This document shows, in pieces, positions 1 through 9,400 of a stretch of 64,000 nt of DNA. Source of the DNA: Fidelibacterota bacterium (lineage in GTDB: Bacteria > Fidelibacterota > UBA8477 > JABMPR01); contig JAIPJF010000015.1 in assembly GCA_021734325.1 (NCBI GenBank), positions 1 through 64,000 of the forward strand. The letters are read 5' to 3'. How positions within the stretch are numbered: position 1 is the first letter of the stretch; each line of letters starts with the position of its first letter. Both the position numbers and the translations under genes were made by a program. A model generated the notes under the pieces. The model was given only the letters and a program-made list of their open reading frames with translations, made no database searches and was not told where the DNA came from.

Positions 1-250
1 TTGCGTATTTGAAGTTTCCTTCCTTCCAGGCGATCTTGGCATAGGTGATCCGCATCAGGGCATCCAGTATTTTATTGTGGCCCTCGGAGACCTTTCCCTG
101 ATCCAGGATAAGCTTCACCTTGTCTTCACTGAGCAGACCTGCCTGCCCGATCAGCGCATAGCATTCTGCTCCATGAAAATTTTCAACAAAATTAGCAGGA
201 TCGTGAGTTTTATTCAGCTCCCCACTTAGCAATTGTTGTTGAGTAGTCAT
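1..250 (-). CDS. Partial protein of unknown function (C-terminus outside window)
   Basis: An open frame begins at the ATG at 248-250 on the minus strand and runs off the left edge after 83 codons without a stop. A good ribosome binding site (GGGAGGATAGGG) lies about 12 bases upstream of the ATG. The protein begins MTTQQQLLSGELNK and has no signal peptide or membrane segment in the visible part; it looks helical and cytoplasmic. I do not recognise the family. It is transcribed in the same direction as the peptidase gene that ends at 537, but 286 bases separate them, so it probably has its own promoter. Confidence 0.6.
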   Translation of the reverse strand, partial: MTTQQQLLSGELNKTHDPANFVENFHGAECYALIGQAGLLSEDKVKLILDQGKVSEGHNKILDALMRITYAKIAWKEGNFKYA

Positions 251-493
251 AGTGTCCCTATCCTCCCTGATAAAAGAAATTGATAGAAAGCCTAGCCACC
301 AGAATATCCATACCTAGGAATCCCCCTTCGATCTCAAGCAATAAAACACTCTTTTTACGATTGGGTAAGGAAAAGATAGTGTTCCGTTGCCTTAAACCCA
401 AACATAATGATGTTTATACCCAAAAATAGGGAAGGATTCCAGCAAGGTTTTTATTATTTATTAGATTTTATAAAATATTTTATAGGAGCAAAC
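251..493. other. Intergenic spacer with AT-rich palindrome
   Basis: No gene was found between the partial gene and the peptidase gene. The spacer is AT-rich towards the right and contains a perfect 16-base palindrome at 469-484 (TATAAAAT/ATTTTATA) just before the hairpin at 494. The promoter of the partial gene should lie here, but I could not pick clear -35/-10 boxes. Confidence 0.4.
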
Positions 494-538
494 GCACCCT
501 GTCCGCCCTGATCGGGGGACAGGGTGCTCATTTTTTTT
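494..538. terminator. Strong hairpin beside a T-run (terminator-like)
   Basis: Arms GCACCCTGTCC (494-504) and its exact complement (517-527) form an 11-bp stem with a 12-base loop, followed on the plus strand by eight T (531-538). In the plus direction this is a classical Rho-independent terminator. For the minus-strand peptidase gene the hairpin sits directly after the stop codon, but only a short T stretch follows. It may act in both directions, or mainly block antisense transcription. Confidence 0.6.
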
Positions 539-2597
539 ACCAGATCGCGATTCGCTCAGACTGCTCTACATAGAGTGGATCTTGGGCTGTGATAGAAAAA
601 GAATCATACCAGGGCTGGGTATGAACGATTGGACCAAGAACACGGAAATTCCTTGGTGAATGAGGATCGGTCTGTACCTGGTCGAGAAGCGCAGCCTCTC
701 TGGCAGACCCTCTCCATATCTGTGCATAGGACAGGAAAAATCGTTGATCCTGTGTAAATCCTGCTATTTCCTTTGGTTCAGGTCGCGTTTCCAAAGCTTT
801 ATGCAAAGCATCATATGCAATCACCAGTCCACCCAGATCGGCAATATTCTCACCCAGAGTCAATTCACCATTTACGTGAACTGAATCAGTGATATAGAAA
901 TCATTGAACTGATCGATCACCAGTTGTGCTTTTTCCTCAAAGCGTTTTCCATCTTCCTCGGTCCACCAATCCTCAAGATTTCCCTTTACATCGAATTTTC
1001 TTCCCTGATCATCGAATCCATGAGTCATTTCGTGTCCGATGACCACACCAATGGCTCCATAATTCACAGCTTCATCTCCATCGGGAAAGAAAAAGGGTGG
1101 CTGAAGAATCCCAGCCGGGAATACGATCTCGTTCAGGGATGGACTGTAATAGGCATTCACTGTCTGAGGACTCATGAACCACTCATCCCGATCGACCGGT
1201 TTCCCAATCTTGGCAATATCCTTTTGAAAATGAAAATTGCGAGCAGCCTGCAGATTGTCTGCATAGCTGCCTGCTTTGATGTCCATAGCGCTATAGTCCG
1301 TCCATACGTCAGGATAGCCTACTTTGACCTTGACGGCGGCAAGTTTTTCCAAGGCTTTTGCCTTTGTTTCATCCGTCATCCAATCCAGGTTCTGAATACG
1401 GGCAGCATAAGCAACTTTTAGATTCTCAACCAGCTCTACCATCCTCGCTTTTGATGAAGGAGGAAAATGTTTGGCCACATAAGCCTTACCTATGGCTTCG
1501 CCAATGGATCCATTCATTACACCCAGGACCTGACGCCATCTTGGTTGTTGTTTCTGGGTACCATTGAGTGCTGTGCCATAAAAGGCGAAACTGGCATCAC
1601 GGTAGGTCTGGGGCAGCCCTCCCATTTTCCCGCGTATCAGATTCCAGCGCAAATACATCTTCCACTCGTCAAGAGAAGTGGCATTAATCACATCGGACAG
1701 CGACTGAAAGTAATCAGTTTGACGGACATTGATCCGGCCAGGATCTGCTACGCCAATCTCAGCAAAATAGGTCTTGAAGTTGAGAGCTGCTGAAAGCTTA
1801 TCAAGTTCATCCAGACTCATGGGGTTATACCCTTTTTCAGGATCACGTCTTTCAACTCTGGTCATCGAATTCGCAGCAAGTTTAGTCTCTATTTCCATGA
1901 TGGCATCAATATGTGCATTGATCTGGTCCTCAGAATAACCCAGAAGACCAAAGACAGTCTGCATGAACTTCTTGTACTCATCACGGAGCATGTTTGAACG
2001 CTCATCATCATTCAGATATTGATCTCGATCAGTCATTCCCAATCCACCCTGGGCGAGATTGGCGATCATATTTTCGCTATTTTTTTCATCCTGATCCGCG
2101 TATAAAACGAACAGCGGATTACTCGAGGTCTTATGCAGATATCCGATCATGCGGGAGAGTTCAGCTTTGGATTTCATGGCATTGATTTTATCCAAATCAG
2201 CAGTCAATGAACTGGTCCCTGCGGCATCGATCGAAACAGAATCCATTCCTGAACTATAGAAGTCCGCAATTTTGCGTTCGATACTCCCCTCAGGGTACTC
2301 TGCCAGACGAGGATCTGTTACCACTGCTTTAACCTGATCATTGTTGCGCAGCCAGACTTCATGACCAGCACCATATTGTCCGAATTCCTCAGGAATTGGA
2401 TTTGCATCGATCCAACCTCCATTCGCATAGCGGAAAAAGTTTGTGCCCGGTGAAACATTTGTATCCATGTTCTTGAGTTGAATGGCTCCATTATCCGCTT
2501 TCACCTCAGCAGGTTTGGTCATCAGTTGACTGCAACCTGCAAGAATGGCAAGTATTACAATCATACCAACGCTAACTGTGTTAAATCGTGTTCTCAT
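537..2597 (-). CDS. M13 family (neprilysin/PepO-type) zinc metallopeptidase, lipoprotein
   Basis: This 686-residue protein matches the usual length of bacterial M13 endopeptidases. A lipoprotein signal ends in LAGC (Cys22), so the mature enzyme is probably membrane-anchored and faces the periplasm. The M13 N-domain fills the first two thirds. The zinc site HEMTH covers residues 522-526 and the third ligand is Glu583 in the GENIADLGG motif, which also holds the conserved Asp of ExxxD. The chain ends in a Trp (IAIW), as M13 enzymes typically end near a C-terminal CxxW. The family cleaves small peptides on the amino side of hydrophobic residues. GAGGT seven bases upstream supports the ATG at 2597. 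All key residues are present. The divergent neighbour encodes a peptide-type ABC ATPase, so a peptide-uptake link is possible but inferred. Confidence 0.93.
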   Translation of the reverse strand: MRTRFNTVSVGMIVILAILAGCSQLMTKPAEVKADNGAIQLKNMDTNVSPGTNFFRYANGGWIDANPIPEEFGQYGAGHEVWLRNNDQVKAVVTDPRLAEYPEGSIERKIADFYSSGMDSVSIDAAGTSSLTADLDKINAMKSKAELSRMIGYLHKTSSNPLFVLYADQDEKNSENMIANLAQGGLGMTDRDQYLNDDERSNMLRDEYKKFMQTVFGLLGYSEDQINAHIDAIMEIETKLAANSMTRVERRDPEKGYNPMSLDELDKLSAALNFKTYFAEIGVADPGRINVRQTDYFQSLSDVINATSLDEWKMYLRWNLIRGKMGGLPQTYRDASFAFYGTALNGTQKQQPRWRQVLGVMNGSIGEAIGKAYVAKHFPPSSKARMVELVENLKVAYAARIQNLDWMTDETKAKALEKLAAVKVKVGYPDVWTDYSAMDIKAGSYADNLQAARNFHFQKDIAKIGKPVDRDEWFMSPQTVNAYYSPSLNEIVFPAGILQPPFFFPDGDEAVNYGAIGVVIGHEMTHGFDDQGRKFDVKGNLEDWWTEEDGKRFEEKAQLVIDQFNDFYITDSVHVNGELTLGENIADLGGLVIAYDALHKALETRPEPKEIAGFTQDQRFFLSYAQIWRGSAREAALLDQVQTDPHSPRNFRVLGPIVHTQPWYDSFSITAQDPLYVEQSERIAIW

Positions 2598-2879
2598 TAT
2601 TACCTCTATTTTATTTAGATATACATATTTTGTTCTAAGAATAAAAATGGTTCCAAATATTTGATGCAGATTTCGTTAAAAGGTCACACCCTCATTTAAG
2701 CGGTTTATCTCAGCGTATTAGCAGTTCCCTCAACATAATCAATTTAAAATGCGGCGGTACCAATAAAATTATCTCGCAGGCTTCATCCTTTTTCCTAAGA
2801 CCTTTCCTTTTATATTCAACGTTTTACAGGCTTGGGAATTAATGACCTAAAATAAATATCAAAACATACGGATCTTTAC
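2598..2879. promoter_or_regulatory. Divergent promoter region between peptidase and ABC ATPase genes
   Basis: A 282-base AT-rich spacer separates two divergently transcribed genes, so both promoters should lie here. Several TATAAT-like stretches are visible, but none has a convincing -35 partner. No further gene was found. Confidence 0.4.
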
Positions 2880-4676
2880 ATGTCAGAAAACACGCTTACC
2901 ACTATTCAGGAACTGGAAACGGTCTTCACCACAGATGAGAATACTGTCAAGGCAGTTGATAAAGTCAGCTTTCACCTGGATAAAGGTCGTACAGTCGGTG
3001 TTGTAGGAGAATCAGGTTCCGGAAAATCGGTCACATCCTTATCCCTGATGCGTCTCATCCCCAATCCACCAGGCAGGATTGTGGGGGGAAAACTGATGTA
3101 TCATTCCAGGACCAAAGGTCTGGTTGATCTCAGGCAGATCCCTGAAAACGAAATGCGTGAATTTCGCGGCAATGAGATTGCCATGATCTTCCAGGAACCA
3201 ATGACTTCCCTGAATCCTGTCTTTACCTGCGGTGACCAGGTCATGGAAGCCCTGATCCTCCATCAAAAAATGACCAAGGCAGCAGCACGAGCCAGAACAC
3301 TTGAACTATTCAAGGAAGTAGAATTGCCCCGCCCCGATAATATCATTGATGCATATCCTCACCAGTTGTCTGGCGGTCAAAAACAGCGGGTGATGATCGC
3401 GATGGCCATGTCGTGCAATCCGAGAATTCTCATTGCAGATGAACCAACCACTGCCCTGGATGTGACCGTTCAGGCGACGATCCTGAATCTCATGCGCAAG
3501 CTGAGAGATACTCATGATATGGGTATTATCTTTATCACTCATGATCTGGGCGTCATTGCCGAAATCGCGGATCACGTGGTTGTCATGTACAAAGGGAAAG
3601 TGGTGGAGCAGGGATCGGTCTGGGACATTTTCTCAAATCCACAGCACCCCTACACAAAGGGTTTACTGGCCTGCCGGCCTCCTTTGGACCACAGATTAAA
3701 ACTATTGCCGACAATTTCCGACTTTATGGATGAAAATGAAGCTGGTGAGATGGTCGAGATAAAGAGAACGGTAGATGAAACCATTAATGAGCTGATCATT
3801 ACCCAGGAAGAAACTGCTCAGCGTCACAAGTTGCTCTATGCCCAGGAGCCCCTTTTAACCGTCAAGAATCTGAAAACCTATTTCCCGATTAGGGAAGGGA
3901 TATTCAGCAAGGTCGTTGACCATGTAAAAGCCGTTGACGATGTAAGTTTTGACGTATATCCCGGAGAGACTTTAGGACTTGTTGGCGAATCAGGATGTGG
4001 TAAAACAACGCTTGGGCGTACGATCCTGAGGCTGGTGGAGCCAACTGCCGGTAGAATTATTTATGATGGACAGGATATTACCGAGATCAAAGGCAATGAA
4101 TTGAGGGATATGCACAGACGCATTCAAATCATTTTTCAAGATCCCTATTCCTCTCTCAATCCCCGCATTACGATTGGGTCAGCGATCATGGAACCCATGC
4201 AGGTACATGGGCTTCATGGTGACGATCAGAGGCGCAGGCAGAACGTGCAGGAATTGCTGGAGCGGGTAAATCTCGATCCAGGACATTATAATCGTTATCC
4301 CCATGAATTTTCCGGTGGTCAACGACAGAGGATCTGTATTGCTCGGGCACTGGCTGTCCAACCTGAATTCATCATCTGTGACGAATCAGTGTCGGCGCTG
4401 GATGTTTCGGTTCAGGCACAAGTATTGAATCTCCTGAATGAATTGCGTGATGAATTTGGTCTGACCTATATATTCATTTCACACGATCTTTCCGTGGTAA
4501 AATTCATGTCTGATCGAATGGTGGTCATGAATGATGGTAAGATTGAAGAACTTGGCGATGCAGATATGATCTACCAGAATCCTCAGACGGCATATACAAA
4601 GCGTTTGATCGCCGCCATTCCCAGAGGCGACCTGAAAGATATTGAGCGTTCACATAAAGCAAGAAATCTTAGTTAA
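2880..4676 (+). CDS. Fused two-domain ABC transporter ATP-binding protein (DppD-DppF/GsiA type)
   Basis: This 598-residue protein carries two complete ABC ATPase domains in one chain. Domain 1 (about residues 5-265) has Walker A GESGSGKS, signature LSGGQKQR and Walker B ILIADEP. Domain 2 (about 320-590) has Walker A GESGCGKT, signature FSGGQRQR and Walker B FIICDES. Both domains carry the oligopeptide/dipeptide-transporter C-terminal extension (HPYTKGLL and QTAYTKRL regions). Fused pairs of this kind energise import of peptides, glutathione or nickel. No permease or binding-protein genes lie beside it, so partners must be elsewhere and the substrate is unknown. The ATG at 2880 has only a weak GGATC upstream. 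It faces a convergent small membrane-protein gene with no clear terminator between. Confidence 0.9.
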   Translation: MSENTLTTIQELETVFTTDENTVKAVDKVSFHLDKGRTVGVVGESGSGKSVTSLSLMRLIPNPPGRIVGGKLMYHSRTKGLVDLRQIPENEMREFRGNEIAMIFQEPMTSLNPVFTCGDQVMEALILHQKMTKAAARARTLELFKEVELPRPDNIIDAYPHQLSGGQKQRVMIAMAMSCNPRILIADEPTTALDVTVQATILNLMRKLRDTHDMGIIFITHDLGVIAEIADHVVVMYKGKVVEQGSVWDIFSNPQHPYTKGLLACRPPLDHRLKLLPTISDFMDENEAGEMVEIKRTVDETINELIITQEETAQRHKLLYAQEPLLTVKNLKTYFPIREGIFSKVVDHVKAVDDVSFDVYPGETLGLVGESGCGKTTLGRTILRLVEPTAGRIIYDGQDITEIKGNELRDMHRRIQIIFQDPYSSLNPRITIGSAIMEPMQVHGLHGDDQRRRQNVQELLERVNLDPGHYNRYPHEFSGGQRQRICIARALAVQPEFIICDESVSALDVSVQAQVLNLLNELRDEFGLTYIFISHDLSVVKFMSDRMVVMNDGKIEELGDADMIYQNPQTAYTKRLIAAIPRGDLKDIERSHKARNLS

Positions 4677-4739
4677 AAACCTTTTACCTGGGAAAAAGCT
4701 CCTATCCTTAAAGGGGTGGCTCCCAAACATCTCAGATGA

Positions 4740-5063
4740 TCACTTTTTCTTGGAGACTTCCTTCCGCTTTTGTTCCAGCTCGTCGATGATTTTATCGACA
4801 GCTTCACCCCGAGCATCCTCAGTTGCCTCATCTATTTTCTCGATGACAGCCTTCCCCTTTTGTTTTGCACCAGAGAGACCTCCAGCATCAGTCAAAAACA
4901 GATAGCCGAAATAAAGCAAGGCGACAATGACAAGCATCATGGCGATTTTGAATAGCTTTTTAAGCATCATGAACACGATAAAAACAACGATTACTGCTCC
5001 TAGTATTAAGTAGAGCGGTTCCACATTGAGTGTATCCAAAATAGATTTAAAAATTTCTTCCAT
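4740..5063 (-). CDS. Small membrane protein of unknown function
   Basis: This 107-residue protein has two adjacent hydrophobic segments (about residues 17-35 and 41-58) separated by a short LKKLFK loop, then a charged, probably helical tail rich in Lys and Glu that ends KKK. The layout suggests an inner-membrane anchor with a cytoplasmic coiled tail. I do not recognise the family. It is the last gene of the minus-strand run that follows the copper efflux genes, with 43 bases to the next gene upstream, so it may be co-transcribed. A GAGGT ribosome binding site supports the start. Confidence 0.6.
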   Translation of the reverse strand: MEEIFKSILDTLNVEPLYLILGAVIVVFIVFMMLKKLFKIAMMLVIVALLYFGYLFLTDAGGLSGAKQKGKAVIEKIDEATEDARGEAVDKIIDELEQKRKEVSKKK

Positions 5064-5106
5064 GGTTTACCTCGTCATAATGCCTGTCATTGAATCCATC
5101 AGATTA

Positions 5107-5478
5107 CTATCCCTGGCTGGTCTTTAAGCGCATGGGTTTTAACTCCATCTTGCATTCTTCGCAACGACCGGGAGTATCCTTTCTGATGTGGCTGTGGATT
5201 TCCATGGGACACCCATAATATTCCATCTTATCGACACTTGTAACAACACCCTCGACCAAAGCCATTCCGCATTCTGGACAATTGCCTGCCTCAGCGCTGT
5301 GGACATGTTTATGGGATTCCATCGGGCAAGTATAATAGATCAATTTCTCACCGCCCGCATCCATCATCTGAGCCTGATGCATTGGCTTCGTTTGCTCTGT
5401 CTTCATTGCCATTTCATCTTTATTACCGCAGCTGACAAGAAGTGCTGCAATAAATATCATGGAGATAATTAACTTCAT
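5107..5478 (-). CDS. Lipoprotein with two heavy-metal-binding domains
   Basis: This 123-residue protein starts with a lipoprotein signal ending LLVSC. Two copies of the short heavy-metal-binding domain follow (HMBD type, also found in CusB/CzcB adaptors). Copy 1 has YTCPMESHKHVHS with CPECGM, and copy 2 has YGCPMEIHSHI with CEECKM. The Cys, Met and His residues suit Cu(I)/Ag(I) binding. Its place in the copper island and the matching modules in CusB (10186-11670) suggest a periplasmic or outer-membrane metal buffer or relay. AAGGA lies eight bases upstream of the ATG. Metal identity is inferred. Confidence 0.75.
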   Translation of the reverse strand: MKLIISMIFIAALLVSCGNKDEMAMKTEQTKPMHQAQMMDAGGEKLIYYTCPMESHKHVHSAEAGNCPECGMALVEGVVTSVDKMEYYGCPMEIHSHIRKDTPGRCEECKMELKPMRLKTSQG

Positions 5479-5523
5479 TTGTTAGGTCCTTTTCTTTTTA
5501 TATACATAGTTATACTCTCTATT

Positions 5524-5847
5524 CTACATCAATGCACAATCGATACCGTCCAGACCAATGTGGATGACCAATCCCAAGGCTATTATTCGACTCCGCTTTG
5601 GAATGAGCAGCATGATATAGAGGGCTATGGCCCACACGCTGTGTAGTGGATGAAATCCAATGCTACAGCGAGTCTGATCATATATGGGCTGAGCAAGCAG
5701 ATGGTCGAGATCTATAAGCATTGTTGAGACCATCAGTATCCAGTAATAACTCCATTTCCGAGATGGCGTAAACCACTTGACCATGCCACTGGCAACACCT
5801 GCCGGTATAGCGAAATGTGCAACAATATGTAGGATGCTCCGGATCAA
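5524..5847 (-). CDS. DUF6122 family membrane protein
   Basis: This 107-residue membrane protein has about four hydrophobic segments and the conserved polar pattern of DUF6122: an N-terminal LHIVAHF, then LIDLDHLLA, RCSIGFHPLHS, and a final IGLDGIDC. The conserved His and Asp residues inside or beside membrane segments suggest a metal site, as in the distantly similar YdjM-like hydrolases, but no function is established. It starts at a TTG (5845-5847) that overlaps the stop of the upstream metal-chaperone gene as TTGA, so translation is probably coupled. Family membership rests on motif recognition. Confidence 0.75.
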   Translation of the reverse strand: MIRSILHIVAHFAIPAGVASGMVKWFTPSRKWSYYWILMVSTMLIDLDHLLAQPIYDQTRCSIGFHPLHSVWAIALYIMLLIPKRSRIIALGLVIHIGLDGIDCALM

Positions 5848-6086
5848 TTTGAGAATATTTTCCCAAATATTCCTTTGGAAGGTGTCGTCAGTTCAGGTTG
5901 GTAGCCACTATTACGAATAAGTTCAGCAGCTTCCTCAGCACTTATGTCCCCTTCAACCGATACCGTTTTCTTTGATAATTTGATATCGATTTTCTGGATT
6001 CGACTATCAGCATCCAGGGCTTGTTGAATGGTCGATACACAGCCATTGCAGTTCATATTATTGACAACAAAATCGTGTTTATTCAT
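5844..6086 (-). CDS. Heavy-metal-associated (HMA) domain protein, CopZ-like chaperone
   Basis: This 80-residue cytoplasmic protein is a single HMA ferredoxin-like fold with the metal-binding loop NMNCNGC (residues 10-16), where the two Cys of CxxC bind Cu(I) or a similar soft metal. A short Gly/Lys-containing tail follows the domain. Proteins of this size hand metal to exporters. It lies within the copper efflux island, 24 bases after the UPF0016 gene, and overlaps the DUF6122 gene by four bases. AAGGT precedes the ATG. The CopA gene at 52516, which has its own HMA domain, is a plausible partner. Confidence 0.85.
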   Translation of the reverse strand: MNKHDFVVNNMNCNGCVSTIQQALDADSRIQKIDIKLSKKTVSVEGDISAEEAAELIRNSGYQPELTTPSKGIFGKIFSN

Positions 6087-6110
6087 TTGTGTGATACCTT
6101 TCTGTTATAA

Positions 6111-6377
6111 TTAAATTTTTTCAAACCACATGAGGATACCTATCACAATAAAGCTTCCTCCAGCAATTTTGGTAATCAATTCAACGGGAATGCGAGTTTG
6201 CACCCAATCGCCAATCAGGACTGCGATTCCAGTCAAAACAGTAAAAGCCAACATTGATCCGACAAAAACTGCCCAGGGTGAATACCCTCGTCCGGTCATT
6301 GCCAGGATTGCCAGCTGTGTCTTATCTCCGAGTTCTGCAATGAAAATCGCAGCAAACGCCAACCAGGCCACTTTCAT
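6111..6377 (-). CDS. UPF0016/TMEM165-family half-size membrane transporter
   Basis: Starting at the ATG at 6375-6377, this is an 88-residue protein with three hydrophobic segments and the family hallmark E-x-G-D-K-T (ELGDKTQLA). UPF0016/GDT1 proteins export or exchange Mn2+ or Ca2+. Full-length members have two such repeats, so this half-size form probably works as a homo- or heterodimer. A TTG start at 6398 would add seven residues, but the ATG is preferred because GGGAG and GGGG lie just upstream of it. Its position between cusA and the HMA chaperone points to a cation role, but the exact metal is unknown. Confidence 0.75.
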   Translation of the reverse strand: MKVAWLAFAAIFIAELGDKTQLAILAMTGRGYSPWAVFVGSMLAFTVLTGIAVLIGDWVQTRIPVELITKIAGGSFIVIGILMWFEKI

Positions 6378-6431
6378 TTTTCCCCATCTCCCAAACAAAT
6401 TTCAACGTTTTTTTATTTTTTCGCCCAGAAC

Positions 6432-9400
6432 TCATGAATGATCACCCCTCCCAAGTCTGTGCTCGGCTACTATAACATATAATATGGGCACGACAAAGGT
6501 ATTGATGATGGCAAACAGCATACCACCGAAGGAAGGAATTGCCATGGGGATCATGACATCTGCCCCTCTCCCACTCGATGTCAAGACCGGAATTAAGGCC
6601 AATAATGTCGTCGCAGTGGTCAGCATCGCCGGTCTGATGCGTTTGCTCCCTGCAAAGACCGCAGCTTCATGAATCTCTTGTTTTGTCTTTGGTCTGGTCC
6701 GATCAAACTGCTGATCCAGATAGGTCGAAATCAGGACCCCATCATCTGTTGCAATCCCGAAAAGTGCCAGGAATCCTACCCAGACTGCAATACTGAGGTT
6801 AATCCCATGAATTTGAAATATTTGTCGAAAATCCATGCCACCGAGGGAAAAATCCATAAACCAGGATTGTCCGTATAGCCAGATCAAAGTAAATCCACCA
6901 GCCCAGGCAACAAAGACACCTGAGAAAACGATAAAGGTTGTTGACGCGCGTTTGAACTGAAGGTACAAGATGACGAAGATCGACATCAAGGCCAAGGGCA
7001 GGACGATCCGCATGCGCTTGGTCGCTCTAACCTGATTCTCATAAGATCCGGTAAAACTGTAACTGACGCCCTGGGGTACAATAAGTTCACCCTGGTCTAT
7101 CAAGTCGCTCAGGTACGCCTTTGCCTGATCAACCACATCCACCTCTGCATAACCATCCCGACTATCAAAAAGGACATAGGACAGCAAAAAGGTGTTTTCG
7201 CTCTTGATGACCTGGGGACCGCGGGTGAATGTGAAGGTCGCCAACTGCCCGAGTGGGATTTGCGCTCCTGATTTTGTCGGTACCAGAATGGATTCGAAAC
7301 TCTCATCATCGTCGCGGAATTCTCTCATGTAGCGGACGCGAATGGGGTATCGTTCCCGGCCTTCCACTGTTGTGCCCACACTCCGCCCCCCAATTGCCAC
7401 TCCAATCACATCCTGGACAGCGCGGATGGACAATCCGTAACGGGCAATAGCCTGGCGATCGATATCAATTTCAAGATAGGGCTTTCCAACAATCCTGTCC
7501 GCAAACACAGCTTCTGCCTTGATCGAGGGAATTTCTTTCAGGCGTTTTTCCAGCTCGATCCCAAAATTTTCCATGGTTTCGATATCCGCGCCCTGGACCC
7601 GAATTCCCATGGGGGCTCGCATCCCACTTTGCAACATGACAATCCTGGCTGCAATGGGCTGTAGTTTTGGTGCTGAGGTTGTTCCCGGTAGTTGTGCCGC
7701 TTGTGTCAGCTCATCCCAAATATCCTGATTATTTTTTATATGGGAACGCCATTGGCGAAAAGGCTGACCCCTTTTGTCAGGAATCAGGTCCCCGTCTGCA
7801 TCGTGGACAAATTCTCCTTTTGCGTCGACAGAAAAGCGTAGAATATTCCCGGAATCATCCTGTTTATACTCAGATTTATACGTGATTATTGACTCGATCA
7901 TGGAAATCGGGGCCGGATCCAGGGCCGATTCAGCCCGACCGATTTTACCTACCACCATTTCCACCTCCGGGACAGAATACAGGGCCCGATCGAGGGTGGA
8001 AAGAACATCCAGTGATTCTTCCATACCGGCGTGGGGCATGGTGGTCGGCATATACAGGAATGAGCCTTCATCCAGGGCCGGCATGAATTCTCGACCCAGT
8101 CCTGGGAAGGCATGTGCCAGTTTCTGATAAGGTCTACTTCCCTTCATAAAATCCGGAGCCCAGGCAAAAATATTCCCGAATCCCAACCAGGCATTCAGCC
8201 CGAATATGAGAAGCAAAGAGGGTGTGAACAGGGCGATTGGCCGATGGTTCAACATCCATGAGAGAATACGTGGATACCAATTTGAAAAACTCTTAATACC
8301 CCAGAGCAGCGATCCCACTAGCACAGCGACAAAAAGAATATTTGTGAATAAGGTGTAGTTTTGTCCAAGAGGTACCCAGGTGATGGCCAGAAGAATGATG
8401 ATATCCAATGCCAGCAGATAATTCAGGGTCCTGGTGTGATAGAGCCAGGGATATCTCTTTAACCAGGGTTTCATCAACTGCAAACCGGCAATAACAAACA
8501 GGATCATGCCGATGAGTGGATGAAACTCGAAAGCGATCCATATGGAGACAGCTCCCAGGCCGATAAGGGGAAGGTGTATCCTCCGTCGCCGATCAGATTT
8601 CCGGGAGAAGAAATAACTGGCCAGGGTCGGCAGGATGAGAATAGCCAAAATTACCGAAGAGATGAGCGCAAAGGTTTTTGTATAAGCCAGCGGTTTGAAT
8701 AATTTTCCCTCAGCGCCCTCCATGGTGAAAACGGGCAAAAAGCTGATGACAGTGGTTGACACAGCTGTCAGAATCGCCGGCCCAACCTCGCTGGCAGCCT
8801 TGTATATCTTCGTAACATTTGAATCACCATCATCCTCTACTTCCAGCTTCTGAAGGATATTTTCGGTCATGATTATGCCCATATCCACGATGGTCCCGAT
8901 GGCAATAGCGATTCCTGACAGGGCTACGATATTAGCGTCGACACCAAAAAGTTTCATCCCGATAAAGGTGATGAGAACCGTTGCCGGCATGAGCATACTG
9001 ATCAGGATGGAAGCCTTTAAATGCATCAGCATGACCAGGATAACAATGAGGGTGACAATGATCTCATCCCGGAGCGCATGATTCAAGGTGCCCAGGGTCT
9101 CGTAGATCAGACCTGAGCGATCATAAAAAGGAACGATCGCAAGTTTGGATATCCGGCCATCAGTCAGGGTTTTGCTGGGGAGTCCCGGGCTGATCTCTTT
9201 TATTTTTTCCTTTACCGAATTGATAGTCGCCAGGGGGTTCTCACCATAACGTGTTACAACGACACCGCCAACAACTTCCACCCCGGCCTTGTCAAGTGCC
9301 CCCCTTCTCAGTGCAGGGCCAAAGCTGACATTGGCCACATCTGAAATCCTGATGGGAACATTGTTTACAGATTTGAGCACTGTGGATTCCAGATCGGTCA

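Noticed and set aside
924-1421. 165-codon plus-strand frame
   Set aside because: It is antisense to the M13 peptidase, which has clear motifs; the frame is a shadow.
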